Source: Conidiobolus incongruus B7586
Taxonomy: Eukaryota > Entomophthoromycota > Entomophthoromycetes > Entomophthorales > Conidiobolaceae
NCBI GenBank assembly: GCA_000697335.1
Contig: JNEM01015031.1
Coordinates: 1 to 13,499, forward strand
Reading direction: 5' to 3'
Length of the DNA stretch: 13,499 nucleotides
Shown: one piece after another, positions 1 through 9,962 of the stretch
Layout of the letters: the number at the start of each line of letters is the position of its first letter
How positions within the stretch are numbered: the first letter of the stretch is position 1
Program-made: the position numbers and the translations under genes
The notes under the pieces: model-generated
The model's input: only the letters and a program-made list of their open reading frames with translations
Told to the model about the DNA's origin: nothing
Databases searched by the model: none

Positions 1-1087
1 AATTTAACTATAAATTTTTTAAAATTATTTAAAACTTATAAATAATTTATAAAAATGGTATTTTATCTAAAACTACCAAATAACACTTGGTTTATGATTT
101 TAATGCTAGAAAAAATATTATTTAAAATTTATTAAATTTAAAAAATTAATTTAGACTATTATTTTTTCAATTATAATTAAAGTATAAAAATATATTAAGA
201 AATATTTTTTTATTTCTGTTAAAAGACTATTAAAACAATTGAATATTAATTTTATAAGCATATTATATATACTTAAATTTAAACTTAATTTAATTAATAA
301 AAATATAAAATAGATATTTTATAATTTAACTATATTTTAAAAAAAATTTAGAATAGCTATAGCTAAATTAAACTTATTAAAGTATAACTAAAAAAAGTGT
401 TTACAATAAATACTTATAATTAATAAACCTTAAATTTTTTTATATAATCTTTTATTTAAAAATAAAACAAAGTATTAAGTTAAGATAATTAATCTCTTTT
501 ATAAATTTTAATAAATAAATATTAAAATATATATAAGTATTAATTTTTATGATATATTATAATAAAATATAATTTTTTTATTTAATACCTCAAGAAAAAA
601 TAATTAATTGCCAATTATATATTATTTTTTTAAATAAAACAATTTTTAAATAATGTTTTTAATATAAATTAAAAATATATATTATTTTGCATAATATTTA
701 TAAAATATATAAAATTAAAGCTATAAAATATTTTTATATAAAAAAACTAGAGAGAGTTAACATAACTTATATATTTACCTAATTATAACTTCTATATTTA
801 TAATTGTTTTAGATAATTAAAAAAACAGCTTATAAGAAAAAAATTCCTATAAATAAATTAGATAGGTTTGTAAAATATCAAATTTCAATCTTTAATAAAA
901 AGAATTATTTTTTAAATATTAGAAGCTTAACAAAAATATGAAAACAAGCTATTAATAATAAAAAAAGCTATTAATTTTATATTTTTTATTATTTTTTTAT
1001 GTTATTTATTAATTTATATATATTTTTTATTAATTTATTTGTTTAATATTAATTTCAAAATTGGGCCATTATTTAATTTTTGCATTA
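1..1087 (+). mobile_element. Mariner-like DNA transposon, copy A (5' end cut by window edge, decayed)
   Basis: This stretch is collinear with copies B and C: it matches B from about 7337 onward, so roughly the first 240 bp of the element lie outside the window. The decayed reading runs on the plus strand and ends at a shared stop (972-974) after remnants of the family C-terminus (seen as AINNKKSY here, VIDNKKNY in C). Recognisable parts are the region of the first catalytic motif near 416-430, where DE now reads NK, the 'HDN' region near 690, and 'YNCFR-LKK' near 805-830. There are many stops, mostly where sister copies read Gln, Trp or Arg. The 3' end near 1087 carries a terminal repeat that, reversed, resembles the 5' end of B (AAAAATTAAATAATGG-like). 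No copy in the window could encode a working transposase. Confidence 0.82.
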
Positions 1088-1843
1088 ATATTTATAAAAT
1101 TGATTTGATTATATAATTATAACTTTTTATCTAAATTAATATAATTTAAATTAATTATATTTCTTCATTGTCTTTTATCAAATATAAAAATATTTTAATT
1201 ATAAGTGAAACATATTTATTTATAGGTATTTTGAGCTTATGATATTTATTAAAATTAATATATATTATAAAAATGCATAAATTTAATTCTTCCTAAAATA
1301 TCAAATGTATCATATATTAATACTTTATTGTTTAATATCATTTTTCCTAATCTTAGCGATAAAAAATATTAAGGTCTAATATATTCAAATTAATGAAGTT
1401 TATGATGAAAGAAATATTATTATAAGACACTCTCGTATATTTGGGTAGGTACATTTCAGAATATTATTTAAAACAAACGTATTATATTATATATTGATTA
1501 TTGGAGAAAATCGAATTAGTTTATTATACATTTGGAAGTTAATATTTTAACAATTGGTATTCTATTCCCACTTAACGATCAAATCAAACTTTAAACATTT
1601 ATTTTATAAGTATAATATAATAGTATATCAAAATTCAAATTTATTATTTTATTTAATTACTATTAATAAGACCACATATTAAATATTTGTACATTAGTTT
1701 AATGTCAATCAATATTATTATTTATTATTTAATACAATATTTTATAAAACTTAAAGTGGTATCAAATCAAAATGATTTAATTGAGTTCGAATATTATCAG
1801 TTACAATATAAATGAAAATGATAATATACATCAACAAATAGAG

Positions 1844-1941
1844 GATAAAACATTTGAGAATTTTATTTGGTTTAATACGATTTAAATGTCTAGAGTATCT
1901 TGTAATTACATCATAAAATAAAAGATTCTCAATGTTTATAC
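1844..1941. repeat. Imperfect inverted repeat (about 25-bp arms)
   Basis: The arm around 1844-1869 (ATAAAACATTTGAGAATTTT) reappears in reverse complement around 1912-1941 (AAAAGATTCTCAATGTTTAT), with two or three small gaps and a centre of about 45 nt. The shared GAGAAT core makes it more than chance AT pairing, but in DNA this AT-rich a coincidence cannot be excluded. It could be a tiny MITE-like remnant or a hairpin. Confidence 0.35.
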
Positions 1942-2703
1942 AAATATAAAACAATTTCCTACTATAATGAGTTATTCATTTTACTACTATTCAATATTTA
2001 TGATAATATAGCATGTGAATTCAATTATTTCACATTTTAAGTTCTAAAATTTTATTTTATTATCATAAGATTTGAAAATAATTTTCAGTGTGAAAATTAA
2101 TTATATTACCATTTATGCAATATTTATATCATCAATAATCATCTGAACACAATTCATGTTGATGGTTTGAATTTGTTGGATTATGGATATTTTTGAATAA
2201 ATATTTGCACAGCTAAATATAATACCAATAAATTTCTTGCATTACAAATATATTACATACATTATATCTAATAAATTGACTATATTCAATTGGTATAGAA
2301 TATAATTAAATTAACCAGATTCATTTTTAGTCCAAACTTTAAATCAAATTATAAATAATCATACTAAGTAGTACAAGATTCTTTTAATATTTGTTTTATG
2401 AGAGTTATGACTAATTTTGAGGCATGAACTGTTAAATCTCTTCTATCTTAAATAATTATATATTCTAATTTGAAATTAATAATAATTTTTGTAATATATT
2501 TGGACACATTCGAATAATCTTATATGGGAAGATTTGTAATTTATAAATTGATTATTTGTATATTAAATTAGAATTAATGAATTATCGGAAATATTTGACC
2601 AATTCTTCAATCAATCTTAATATAATTCGAATATATATAATAATCAAAGTATTGTAAATTATTACTGTTATGTATGAATTAGTAATTAAATCATATAATA
2701 GGT

Positions 2704-2717
2704 GTATATATATATAT
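2704..2717. repeat. (TA)n microsatellite
   Basis: A short run of seven or so TA units in the long AT-rich stretch. It is not linked to a recognisable element here, unlike the TA runs inside mariner copies B, C and D. Confidence 0.7.
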
Positions 2718-4203
2718 TCACTCCGCTAATAATTTATTGATTATAAAAAGTTATTTGTCTTCCCTAAAAGTAATTTTATAACTAATCAAAAAAATGAACC
2801 ATTAATTATTTCTGATACAAATCCACTTAAACTTCGGAATTATTTAAAGTTTAGGATATTTTATTATATTTCTTATATAATTGATTGTTCAGATTTCAAT
2901 AATATAAATTAACCAGTAATTTTCTTTTCACCAAATGCTCAATATTTTGAGAACATTATCCTCCTACTGTTATATAGAAAAATTTTAATATTAGGATAAT
3001 ATTTTTTTTGACTTTCGAATTATTCACATATTCTAATAGATCAATAATAGTTGATTATTAGAGAAAGTCATATTTTCATTGATTCACCATATGAATCGAA
3101 AAGGAAAAACATATAGATTTATCTAATATAATGGTGTCAAATAACTGAACATTTTCCAAAATGTTTTAATATTATCATATGCATATTTATATCAAACTAT
3201 TGAACAAAGTATTTCAGTCGGTTATCTGGTGGATTTTGATTATATGTAAGTATTTCCTATTGCAACAATAATACAAACTTGGGTATCTAATAATATTCCA
3301 TTTTAACTATTCTGCAATATATTAATAAAATCTACCTATCCAAATATTTTATATTAATATTAAATATTTACTATTTTGTTTTAAATATATTTCGAATACA
3401 ATGGTAATTATGTATCTAATTCATATTTATAAGCGTTAATCTTATTTTTTTGATATATATGTTATAATTATTAAATATACATTATATTAATCGAATATTC
3501 TACTACGATTATATAAATATTGAATAAACTTTCCTTGTTTTTACATTTAATCATATATTATTAAACTGTTGTAGTTATATTGATTTCCACATTAAATAAA
3601 AAATAGTATTCTCAAGTTCAAACTATATAACCACCTATTAACAAATATTAAATACAAAGGGAATTGGATTATTGCTATTATGTATAACTGAATCACAGTT
3701 TACATAATTTAACTTTGATGTATGCAATTATTAATTTATCTATCGATGATTAAGATTTGCTTTACATTTATATGTTTTGATATAAATTTTATTTTAAACT
3801 TGAGAATATAATCTTTAACTCTAATAATAGTGATAATCAATCGTATCTATCAAATATACATAGCGGATTAATATAATATTTAAAATAATACAAGTATTTT
3901 GAAGTTAAATTTCTTGAAAACTACAATAAGATATATATTAATAAATTATCTAAATTTTATTATCACCAACTTTTGAAATAATCTCAAACTATAATTTATA
4001 ACATTAATACTAGTTTTATTTTGTTGTTAGATCGAATGGTTAGTCTTTGAGTTTAGCTTATTTCTTATATACAATATATATTCAATGAATTTATGTCTTA
4101 AAATTTCTAAAAATTTAAATTCAATTTAATGCAAAATTATTAAAAGTGAAACATACAATCTGTTAACAATGTCTTTCACATGTATTCCAAAGATACAAAA
4201 AAC

Positions 4204-4211
4204 TATAAATA
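4204..4211 (+). promoter_or_regulatory. Candidate TATA box of the thiolase gene
   Basis: TATAAATA lies about 62 nt before the thiolase ATG, a plausible distance for a fungal core promoter with a short 5' UTR. In AT-rich DNA such octamers arise by chance, so the position is the main support. A CCAAT pentamer at 4255-4259 is too close to the ATG to be a normal CCAAT box. Confidence 0.4.
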
Positions 4212-4272
4212 CTTAGATTGGAATCGTAGAGTAATTTAATTTATTCAAAAATTACCAATTCATATTGTTAAA

Positions 4273-5642
4273 ATGAGAACTTTTGTAGTTGGCGTTGGTA
4301 TGTCCAAGTAAGTGACCTGTTATGAAAATTATTTTATGTGATTATATCTAATTGATTTGATTAGATTTGAGAAGCCTGGGGAGATGGACTATACCCGTAA
4401 GTTGACTATCTTGATTTTCAACCAACTGACTTTATTAATAACTTGCTGATAGTTTATGCTACTGAGGCTATTAAAGAAGCTATTGAAGATTGGAAATTAC
4501 CAGTCGAAGAAATTAAGGCAGTTTTTGCCAGTTATGTATATGGTGAATCATGCTGTGGTCAACGTGCATTCAATGAATTCGCTCGTACTGGTGTACCAGT
4601 TGTGAATTGCAATAACAACTGCTCTTCAGGCTCTACTGCTTTATTTTTAGCTAACAACCATGTCAAAGCCACAGGCCAACCAGCTATGGCTTTAGGGTTC
4701 GAAGTCATGGAAAAGGGATTGGGTGCTAGATATTTAGAATGGCCCCAACCGGTCGCACCTCATCTTAGCGCACTCTTTGAGATCTTTCCAGATGGTATTC
4801 CTGTAAATCCTCGTATTCAGTCTGCTTCCTCTGGATCTTTACTTATGTTTGAGGCTGTTGCTCAAGAGCACAAACTTAAATACGGTACCAAACTCGAAAC
4901 ATTCGTCAAGATTGCCCATAAGAATCATGTACATGGTGCTCACAACAAGAAGGCAGCATATCCCAAGGAGTTAACCATGGAGGAGATTACTGATCCTAAA
5001 AGGAATCTAACTGAACACATTTATACAGCAATGGCAAGTCCCACCAGTAATGGAAGTGCTACAGCCATCATTGTTTCTGAAGATTATTTGAAAGCCCATC
5101 CTCACTTGATTCCTAATGCTATCGAAATCATTGGCCAGGCACTGACCACTGACAAAGCTGATGGATTTGGTACCACCGTTTCAAAAACAATAGGATTCGA
5201 AATTGCTAGAGAAGGTGCCAAGCAAGCCTTAAGTCAAGCTAAAAAGAGTGTTAATGATATCGATTTCATTGAATTGCACGACTGTTTTGCTCCTAATGAA
5301 TTGGCCACTTATGAAGCATTGGGACTCTGTCCAGAAGGCGAGGGTCCTAAACTTGTAGACAGCATTCGCTGGGAGAAGAGAGCTGGAAACGGGAGGCAAG
5401 CTGTCATGGGTAATCGCTGGATCATTAACCCTAGCGGAGGATTAGAATCAAAGGGACATCCTCTAGGTGCTACAGGTATCGGTCAATGCTACGAAATATG
5501 CTGTCAGTTGAGAAATAAGGTGGAACCTGAAAGACAAATTCCCAATGCCAAAGTTGCTCTCCAGCACAATTTGGGTATTGGATCTGCTTGTGTTATAACA
5601 GTTTATGAAAAGCCTCAAAATCTGTCAGGAAACAAGCTTTAA
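4273..5642 (+). CDS. SCP-x/SCP2-type 3-ketoacyl-CoA thiolase (three exons, 418 aa, no SCP2 domain)
   Basis: Coding exons are 4273-4307, 4365-4396 and 4453-5642; they join in frame to 418 codons plus TAA. The start ATG has A at -3 and an in-frame stop at 4237-4239, and it yields the family N-terminus (MRTFVVGVGMSKFEKPG). This is a thiolase-fold enzyme of the SCP-x group, which in peroxisomes cleaves 3-ketoacyl-CoA, notably 2-methyl-branched and sterol side-chain substrates, with free CoA. Seen in the protein: NNNCSSGS with the nucleophilic Cys79; the SCP2-thiolase hallmark HDCF at about 298-301; NPSGGLESKGHPLGATG with catalytic His358; and QHNLGIG near the C-terminus. Length fits the thiolase half of animal SCP-x (about 400 residues); no sterol carrier domain follows. 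The C-terminus is -NKL, a non-canonical but PTS1-like peroxisomal signal. Codon use is balanced and much less AT-rich than the flanks, and no frame break is seen, so the gene looks functional. The exact substrate is inferred from the family. Confidence 0.93.
4308..4364 (+). other. Intron 1 of the thiolase gene (57 nt)
   Basis: It begins GTAAGT and ends TTAG, with a branch-point-like CTAAT near 4349. It interrupts the Lys codon after MRTFVVGVGMS in phase 2. Without its removal the conserved N-terminus cannot be read in one frame. Confidence 0.88.
4397..4452 (+). other. Intron 2 of the thiolase gene (56 nt)
   Basis: It begins GTAAGT and ends ATAG, with a CTGAC branch-point-like site near 4426. 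It lies in phase 1, splitting a Leu codon between DYT and YATEAIKEAI. The intervening exon 2 is only 32 nt, so splicing of this gene depends on a micro-exon. Confidence 0.85.
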
Positions 5643-5739
5643 ATTTGTATTTTTTAAATAGCTACAATTTCCTAATTTTCTCACTCTTGTTAGAACCGTA
5701 TTGTGATATAACTTAAACAATCTGAGGTTAATTTTTACA

Positions 5740-5745
5740 AATAAA
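5740..5745 (+). terminator. Candidate poly(A) signal of the thiolase gene
   Basis: AATAAA lies about 98 nt after the thiolase stop and is the first such hexamer downstream; a TGTG stretch follows at once. Position and match are reasonable, but the hexamer is common in AT-rich DNA. Confidence 0.35.
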
Positions 5746-6409
5746 TTGTGTGAACATTTTGACATATTAAAAATATTCAATTTATGATCTCAATTATAGA
5801 AAATAGTCAAAAAAATCTTTTGAATTTATTGATATTCACTTTAGAATTTAAATATGTTAGCATGAAAACAAATTTCATTAAAATAGATATTTTATAACTA
5901 TAAATATGATAATTTTCATTGTTTCATCAATTTATAAAATATTAATAATACAAATTTTATAATAAAAAAACTAGTTATTATTTCGTTATATCATTGAAAA
6001 ATATAGATTAATTTTTTATTAAATGTTTAAAAGATCTTTAAAAATATTATAGATCTATTAATTAATATGTGAACTGATTATTAATGTATTTTATAATTTA
6101 TTCATCATATATTTGTTATGTTTGAAAAATGTTTACATTCAATCTAAAATTTATATTAAACTATTTTATACTCATCTTTTGCCTAAATAATTCACAATAA
6201 ATCTTTAAAGAATTTGATACAGAATTGATCATTTTTATTTAATAGACATTAAAGACAAAATTAAAATGTTATCACTGTTTTAATATAAATAATTACATAA
6301 AAAATTTCAAATTCAAAATTTTATTGATGATCTTTATATTTTATTATTTGAATATATATTTATGTTATTTATATTATTTATATTAATATTATTAAAATTT
6401 AAATTCATA
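5746..6409. other. AT-rich spacer, nothing recognised
   Basis: Strongly AT-rich, with only short open frames and no transposase motif, terminal repeat or RNA gene that I can see. It separates the thiolase gene from the GC-richer relic. Confidence 0.6.
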
Positions 6410-6850
6410 ACTTTGAAAATGATTTAGATATTGCGGATGGGCAGGTCCTCAAGCCATCCAACTTAAATTATCCGTCATTATTTTGAATATAATCCACACG
6501 CAAGTACTGCATACAGTCCTTGTACAATATGAAATTTCGGACATCAACTTCAATCGATGTTTCGACACATTGGTACAGGAGTGAAGGAATTACAAAATCA
6601 CTACTGAGCACATATTTGCTTGGAGATAGGCTTGATGAGGGCCAACCCCTACATTTTGATATTTAATAAAACTCTTTAAAGGATCTCTTAAGTGGCTTTT
6701 GGCGCGTATTATTGAATTTTTTTTCATCTGTATTGCAAGGCTATTTTCCAACAGACTTGCATTGCATTTTTTCATCTACCTCCTATGCAAAGTAAAATCC
6801 ACTAGTATTGATAATCTCATTTGTTTAAAAGCAATGAAAACTACTAGATT
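6410..6850 (-). pseudogene. Unidentified GC-richer coding relic
   Basis: Base composition changes sharply at about 6430-6830, with G and C much more frequent than on either side, as in the thiolase exons. On the minus strand two overlapping frames stay open. One (about 6775 to 6590) contains SHLRDPLKSFIKYQNVGVG. The other (about 6662 to 6471) contains GWPSSSLSPSKYVLSSDFV and then FILYKDCMQYLRVDYIQNN, and is readable beyond one stop to about 6410. I do not recognise either. The G-W-x-SS-x-x-SPS stretch faintly recalls the N-terminal part of KDZ-type fungal transposases, but this is a weak impression. No start, introns or full domain can be set. It is most likely a fragment of a host gene or of a transposon gene. 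The strand call is also uncertain. Confidence 0.4.
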
Positions 6851-6919
6851 TTATTTATCAATTAAAATAATTTTATTATTTATGATTTCCCTCAGAAATT
6901 TTGATAATGCAAGTTGAGT

Positions 6920-7093
6920 TCTAATTTATTCAATTTCCAATATTTTATTGCTTTCAATAATAAAATATTATAATATATTATATAATAACAATTAAACTAT
7001 ATATAACTCATATGAATGATTAAAAAAATCACAAATCCTATTTGTAAAATGAAGGTTAATACTAATAATTTTTAACACCTTTTAATATGATTA
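6920..7093. other. Short AT-rich spacer before mariner copy B
   Basis: Nothing is recognised here. The sequence becomes strongly AT-rich again and leads directly to the TA that flanks copy B. Confidence 0.5.
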
Positions 7094-7167
7094 TAGTATA
7101 AAAATTAAAAAATAGCAAATTTTTTAATTTCTGATATTTCAAACATATTATATGTTGTGAAAGATTT

Positions 7168-7181
7168 TATATATATATATA
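7168..7181. repeat. (TA)n run inside the mariner copy B 5' region
   Basis: A TA run in the untranslated 5' part of copy B. Copies C and D have TA runs at the same relative place, so it is an inherited part of the element and not an independent microsatellite. Confidence 0.65.
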
Positions 7182-8035
7182 ATATAGAAAAATAAATATT
7201 TTCAAACTATATATATATTCAATTTTAATTATTTTTTTTATTAAAATATTTTGATTTTAAAATTTATATTTAAATTTAATTATACTTAAATTAGATTATA
7301 ATTATCATAAGGTTTTCATTTTTGTATCTTTAAAACTTAACTATAAACCCTTTAAAATCATCTAAAACTTGTAAACAACTTATAAAGATGGTGCTTTATT
7401 TAAAACTACTATATATCACTAGATTTATGATTTTAAAGCTAAAAGGGACATTATTTAAAATTTACCAAAATCTAAAAGATTAATTTTTATTGTTACTATT
7501 TTATCTATTAATAGAGTAAAAAAATATATTAAGAAATACCTTTTTATCTCTGTTAAAGAATTATTAAAACAATTTAATATTATTTATATAAACATATTAT
7601 ATATACTTAAGTTTAAACTTAGATTAATTAATAAAAATATAAAATAGATATCTTATAATTTAACAAAAGCCTAAAAGAAAATTAAAGTAGCTATAGTTAA
7701 ACTAAACTGATTAAGGTATAACTAAAAACAAAAGTTTTTATAATAAATACTTATAATTAATAAAACTTAAACTTCTTTATATTATCTTCTACCTAAAAAT
7801 AAAACAAAATGTTAGTTTAAGTTAAATTAATCCCCTTTATAAATTCTAATAAATAAATACTTTAAATATAAGTAAATGTTAATTATTATAATAGATTATA
7901 GTGGTATATGATTTTTTTATTTAATACCTCAAGGAAAACTAATTAATAGTAAGTAATATATTATTTTTATAAATAAAATAATTTCTAATTGGTATTCTCA
8001 ATGTAAATTAAAAACACCAATTATTTTATATGATA

Positions 8036-9338
8036 TTACTTTAAAAAAATAAGAAATTTTTTAATTTCTAATTTTTCAAATATATTATTAGTTTGGAATA
8101 AATAAATATATATAAAGTTAATAGGAAATTATATATTTTTAATATATATATATATATAATAATTTGTTGATTAAAAAATTAACTTTTTAAAATTAACTAT
8201 TTAATTTAATTATGTTTAAACTAAATAATAATTAACAAAAGTTTTTTATTTTAGTATTAATAAAACTTAACTATAAGCTCTCTAAAATTATTTAAAATTT
8301 ACAAACAACTTTTAATAATAAAGTATTATTTAAATTAAAAATTTATTGCTAGATAAATTATTTTAAAGCTAGGAGAGAAACTATCTAAAACCTATTAAAA
8401 TCTAAAAAATTAACTTTAACTATTATTCTTTTAATTATTAATAGAGTGAAAAAATATATTGAAAAGCACCTTTTTATTTTAGTTAAAGAATTATCTAAGC
8501 ATTTTAATATTAGTTTTATAAGTATTTTATATATATTAAAGGTTAAACTCAAATTAATAAATAAAAATATAAAATAGGTACTATATAATTTAATTAGATT
8601 TTAGAAAAAAGTTAGAATAGTTATTGTTAAACAAAACTTACTAAAATATTACTAGAAGCTTAAACTTTTATAGGAAATAATTATAATTGATGAATTTTAG
8701 ATTTTTATATATAATCTTTTATTAAAACACAAATCAAAATGCTAGATTAAACTAAATTAACCCCCTCTACAAATCCTTTTAAATAAACATTTTATTAATA
8801 AATAAATGTTAATTATTGTAATAGATTATAATAGTATATGCTACTCTTATTTAGTTTTTGAAGGAAAATTAATTAATAGTAAACTTTATATTATTTTTTT
8901 TAAATAAAAGTATTTTTAATTAGTGTTCTCAATATAATTTAAGAAAACTTACTATTTTGCATGATAATTCTAAAATTCATAAATCTAAAGCTGTAAAAAG
9001 CTTTCTAATTAAAAATAATTGGAAAAAACTACTACATCTAGTATATTCTTTAGATTATAACTTATATAATTATAATTGCTTTAGGTAATTAAAAAACTAG
9101 TTTGTTAGAAAGAAAATTTCTATAGGAAAATTTAATTAGTTTGTGAAACATTAAATTTTAATCTTTAATAAAAAAAACTATTTTTTAAGTGTTTAATCTT
9201 TGTCAAAAGTATAATAAAAAGTTATTGATAATAAAAAAAACTATTAAATTTATATTATATATTTACTTTTATATATTATATATTAAAATATTTATTTATT
9301 TTCAATTGCAAAAAATTCTTATTATTAAAAATATAGAG
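8036..9338 (+). mobile_element. Mariner-like DNA transposon, copy C (complete length, nested in B)
   Basis: C is 1303 bp and is flanked by TA at 8034-8035 and 9339-9340; removing C and one TA restores the GATAATATTTAT reading of B. Its start (TTACTTTAAAAAAATAAGAA) matches the reverse complement of its end (…TTCTTATTATTAAAAATATAGAG) imperfectly. The decayed transposase keeps the helix-turn-helix-like VKELSKHFNIS near 8485-8515 and the first catalytic pair DE at 8689-8694. It also keeps HDNSKIHKSKAVKSF, with the second Asp at 8963-8965, and YSLDYNLYNYNCFR. It ends in KVIDNKKNY at the stop 9245-9247. From the second Asp to the third motif position (AAT at 9068-9070) there are 34 residues, the DD34D spacing of mariner. 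Several stops and at least one frame change between the first and second Asp make it inactive. As the inserted copy, it moved after B. Confidence 0.88.
8143..8158. repeat. (TA)n run inside the mariner copy C 5' region
   Basis: Counterpart of the TA runs in copies B and D, located upstream of the transposase remnant. Confidence 0.65.
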
Positions 9339-9716
9339 TAATATTTATAAAATATATAAAGCTAAAGTTGTAAAAAAATTTTTATATAAAAAAAATTAGA
9401 GGGAGTTACTATATCTAGTATATTCACTTGATTATAACCTATATAATTATAATTGTTTTAGACAATTAAAAAAACAGCTTGCAAGAAAAAAATTCTTGCA
9501 AACAAATTAAATTAGTTTGTAAAACATCATATTTCAGTCTTTAATAAAAAGAACTGTTTTTTAAATATTAGAAGCTTACCAAAAATATAGAAAAGAGTTA
9601 TTAATTATAAAAGAGGCTATTAATTTTATATTATTAATTAATTTTTATATATTATTTATTAATTTATTTGTTTAATTTTAATCTTAAAATTATACCATTA
9701 CTTAATTTCTACACTA

Positions 9717-9962
9717 ATATTATATCTAATTGAAAATGTAATTGTCAAATATAAACATGATTTATTAATATTCTAATACAAACATGTCTATATCAAAGAT
9801 ATTAAAAAATCACTTAAATTTAGAAAGCTTGTAAATTTAAAACATTGAAATTTTTATTAGAAATTAAACCAAGATATTGACAGTGAATGATAAAATTTTA
9901 AGTATACAAATATTGTTAATAAAAATTTTAATTTTCATAATTTCAAACTAAAATTCGTCTCC
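9717..9962. other. AT-rich spacer between mariner B and the secreted-protein relic
   Basis: Nothing is recognised. It includes the 3' flank of the minus-strand relic, where an AT-rich poly(A) site would lie, but I cannot choose one. Confidence 0.5.

Larger units (their letters stand above)
1088..4200. other. Long AT-rich stretch with no supportable gene
   Basis: Over 3 kb of AT-rich DNA, visibly less extreme than the mariner copies and unlike them in sequence. Open frames are short and have AT-driven composition (Ile, Asn, Tyr, Leu, Lys), so I call none. It holds a TA microsatellite near 2704-2717, frequent TTCGAA-type hexamers (for example around 2507, 2625 and 3390) and an imperfect inverted repeat at 1844-1941. 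It could be old mutated repeat DNA or true intergenic sequence. I see no transposase motifs on either strand. Confidence 0.6.
7096..9714 (+). mobile_element. Mariner-like DNA transposon, copy B (split by nested copy C)
   Basis: B occupies 7096-8035 and resumes at 9341-9714; without C and one TA it is about 1.3 kb, a normal mariner length. Candidate TA target-site copies flank it at 7094-7095 and 9715-9716. The 5' end (GTATAAAAATTAAA...) and the reversed 3' end (GTGTAGAAATTAAG...) form degenerate terminal inverted repeats. The decayed transposase reads on the plus strand: a helix-turn-helix-like stretch (VKELLKQFNI, near 7555-7590), the first catalytic motif now read as NK at 7759-7764, and the second catalytic Asp (GAT at 8032-8034), where C is inserted. 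The third region, YSLDYNLYNYNCFRQLKN, follows near 9420, and the stop is at 9621-9623 after VINYKRGY. Frames are mostly kept, with many stops at former Gln and Trp codons and a few small indels. It is inactive. Family: DD34D mariner. Confidence 0.85.

Noticed and set aside
1751-1954. 67-residue open frame on the minus strand
   Set aside because: Composition is that of translated AT-rich DNA (Ile, Asn, Tyr, Leu); there is no motif, no composition shift and no promoter or splice context.
4443-4452. TTG at 4443 as the thiolase start
   Set aside because: The bases before 4453 belong to intron 2; using ATG 4273 with two GT-AG introns restores the conserved N-terminus MRTFVVGVGMSKFEKPG.
5880-5910. 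AAAATAGATATTTTATAACTA, similar to part of the mariner copies
   Set aside because: The match is short, falls in low-complexity sequence and has no collinear similarity on either side.
6699-6917. 72-residue hydrophobic open frame on the plus strand
   Set aside because: It overlaps the minus-strand relic, has no start context and runs into plain AT-rich sequence; its hydrophobic look follows from T-rich codons.
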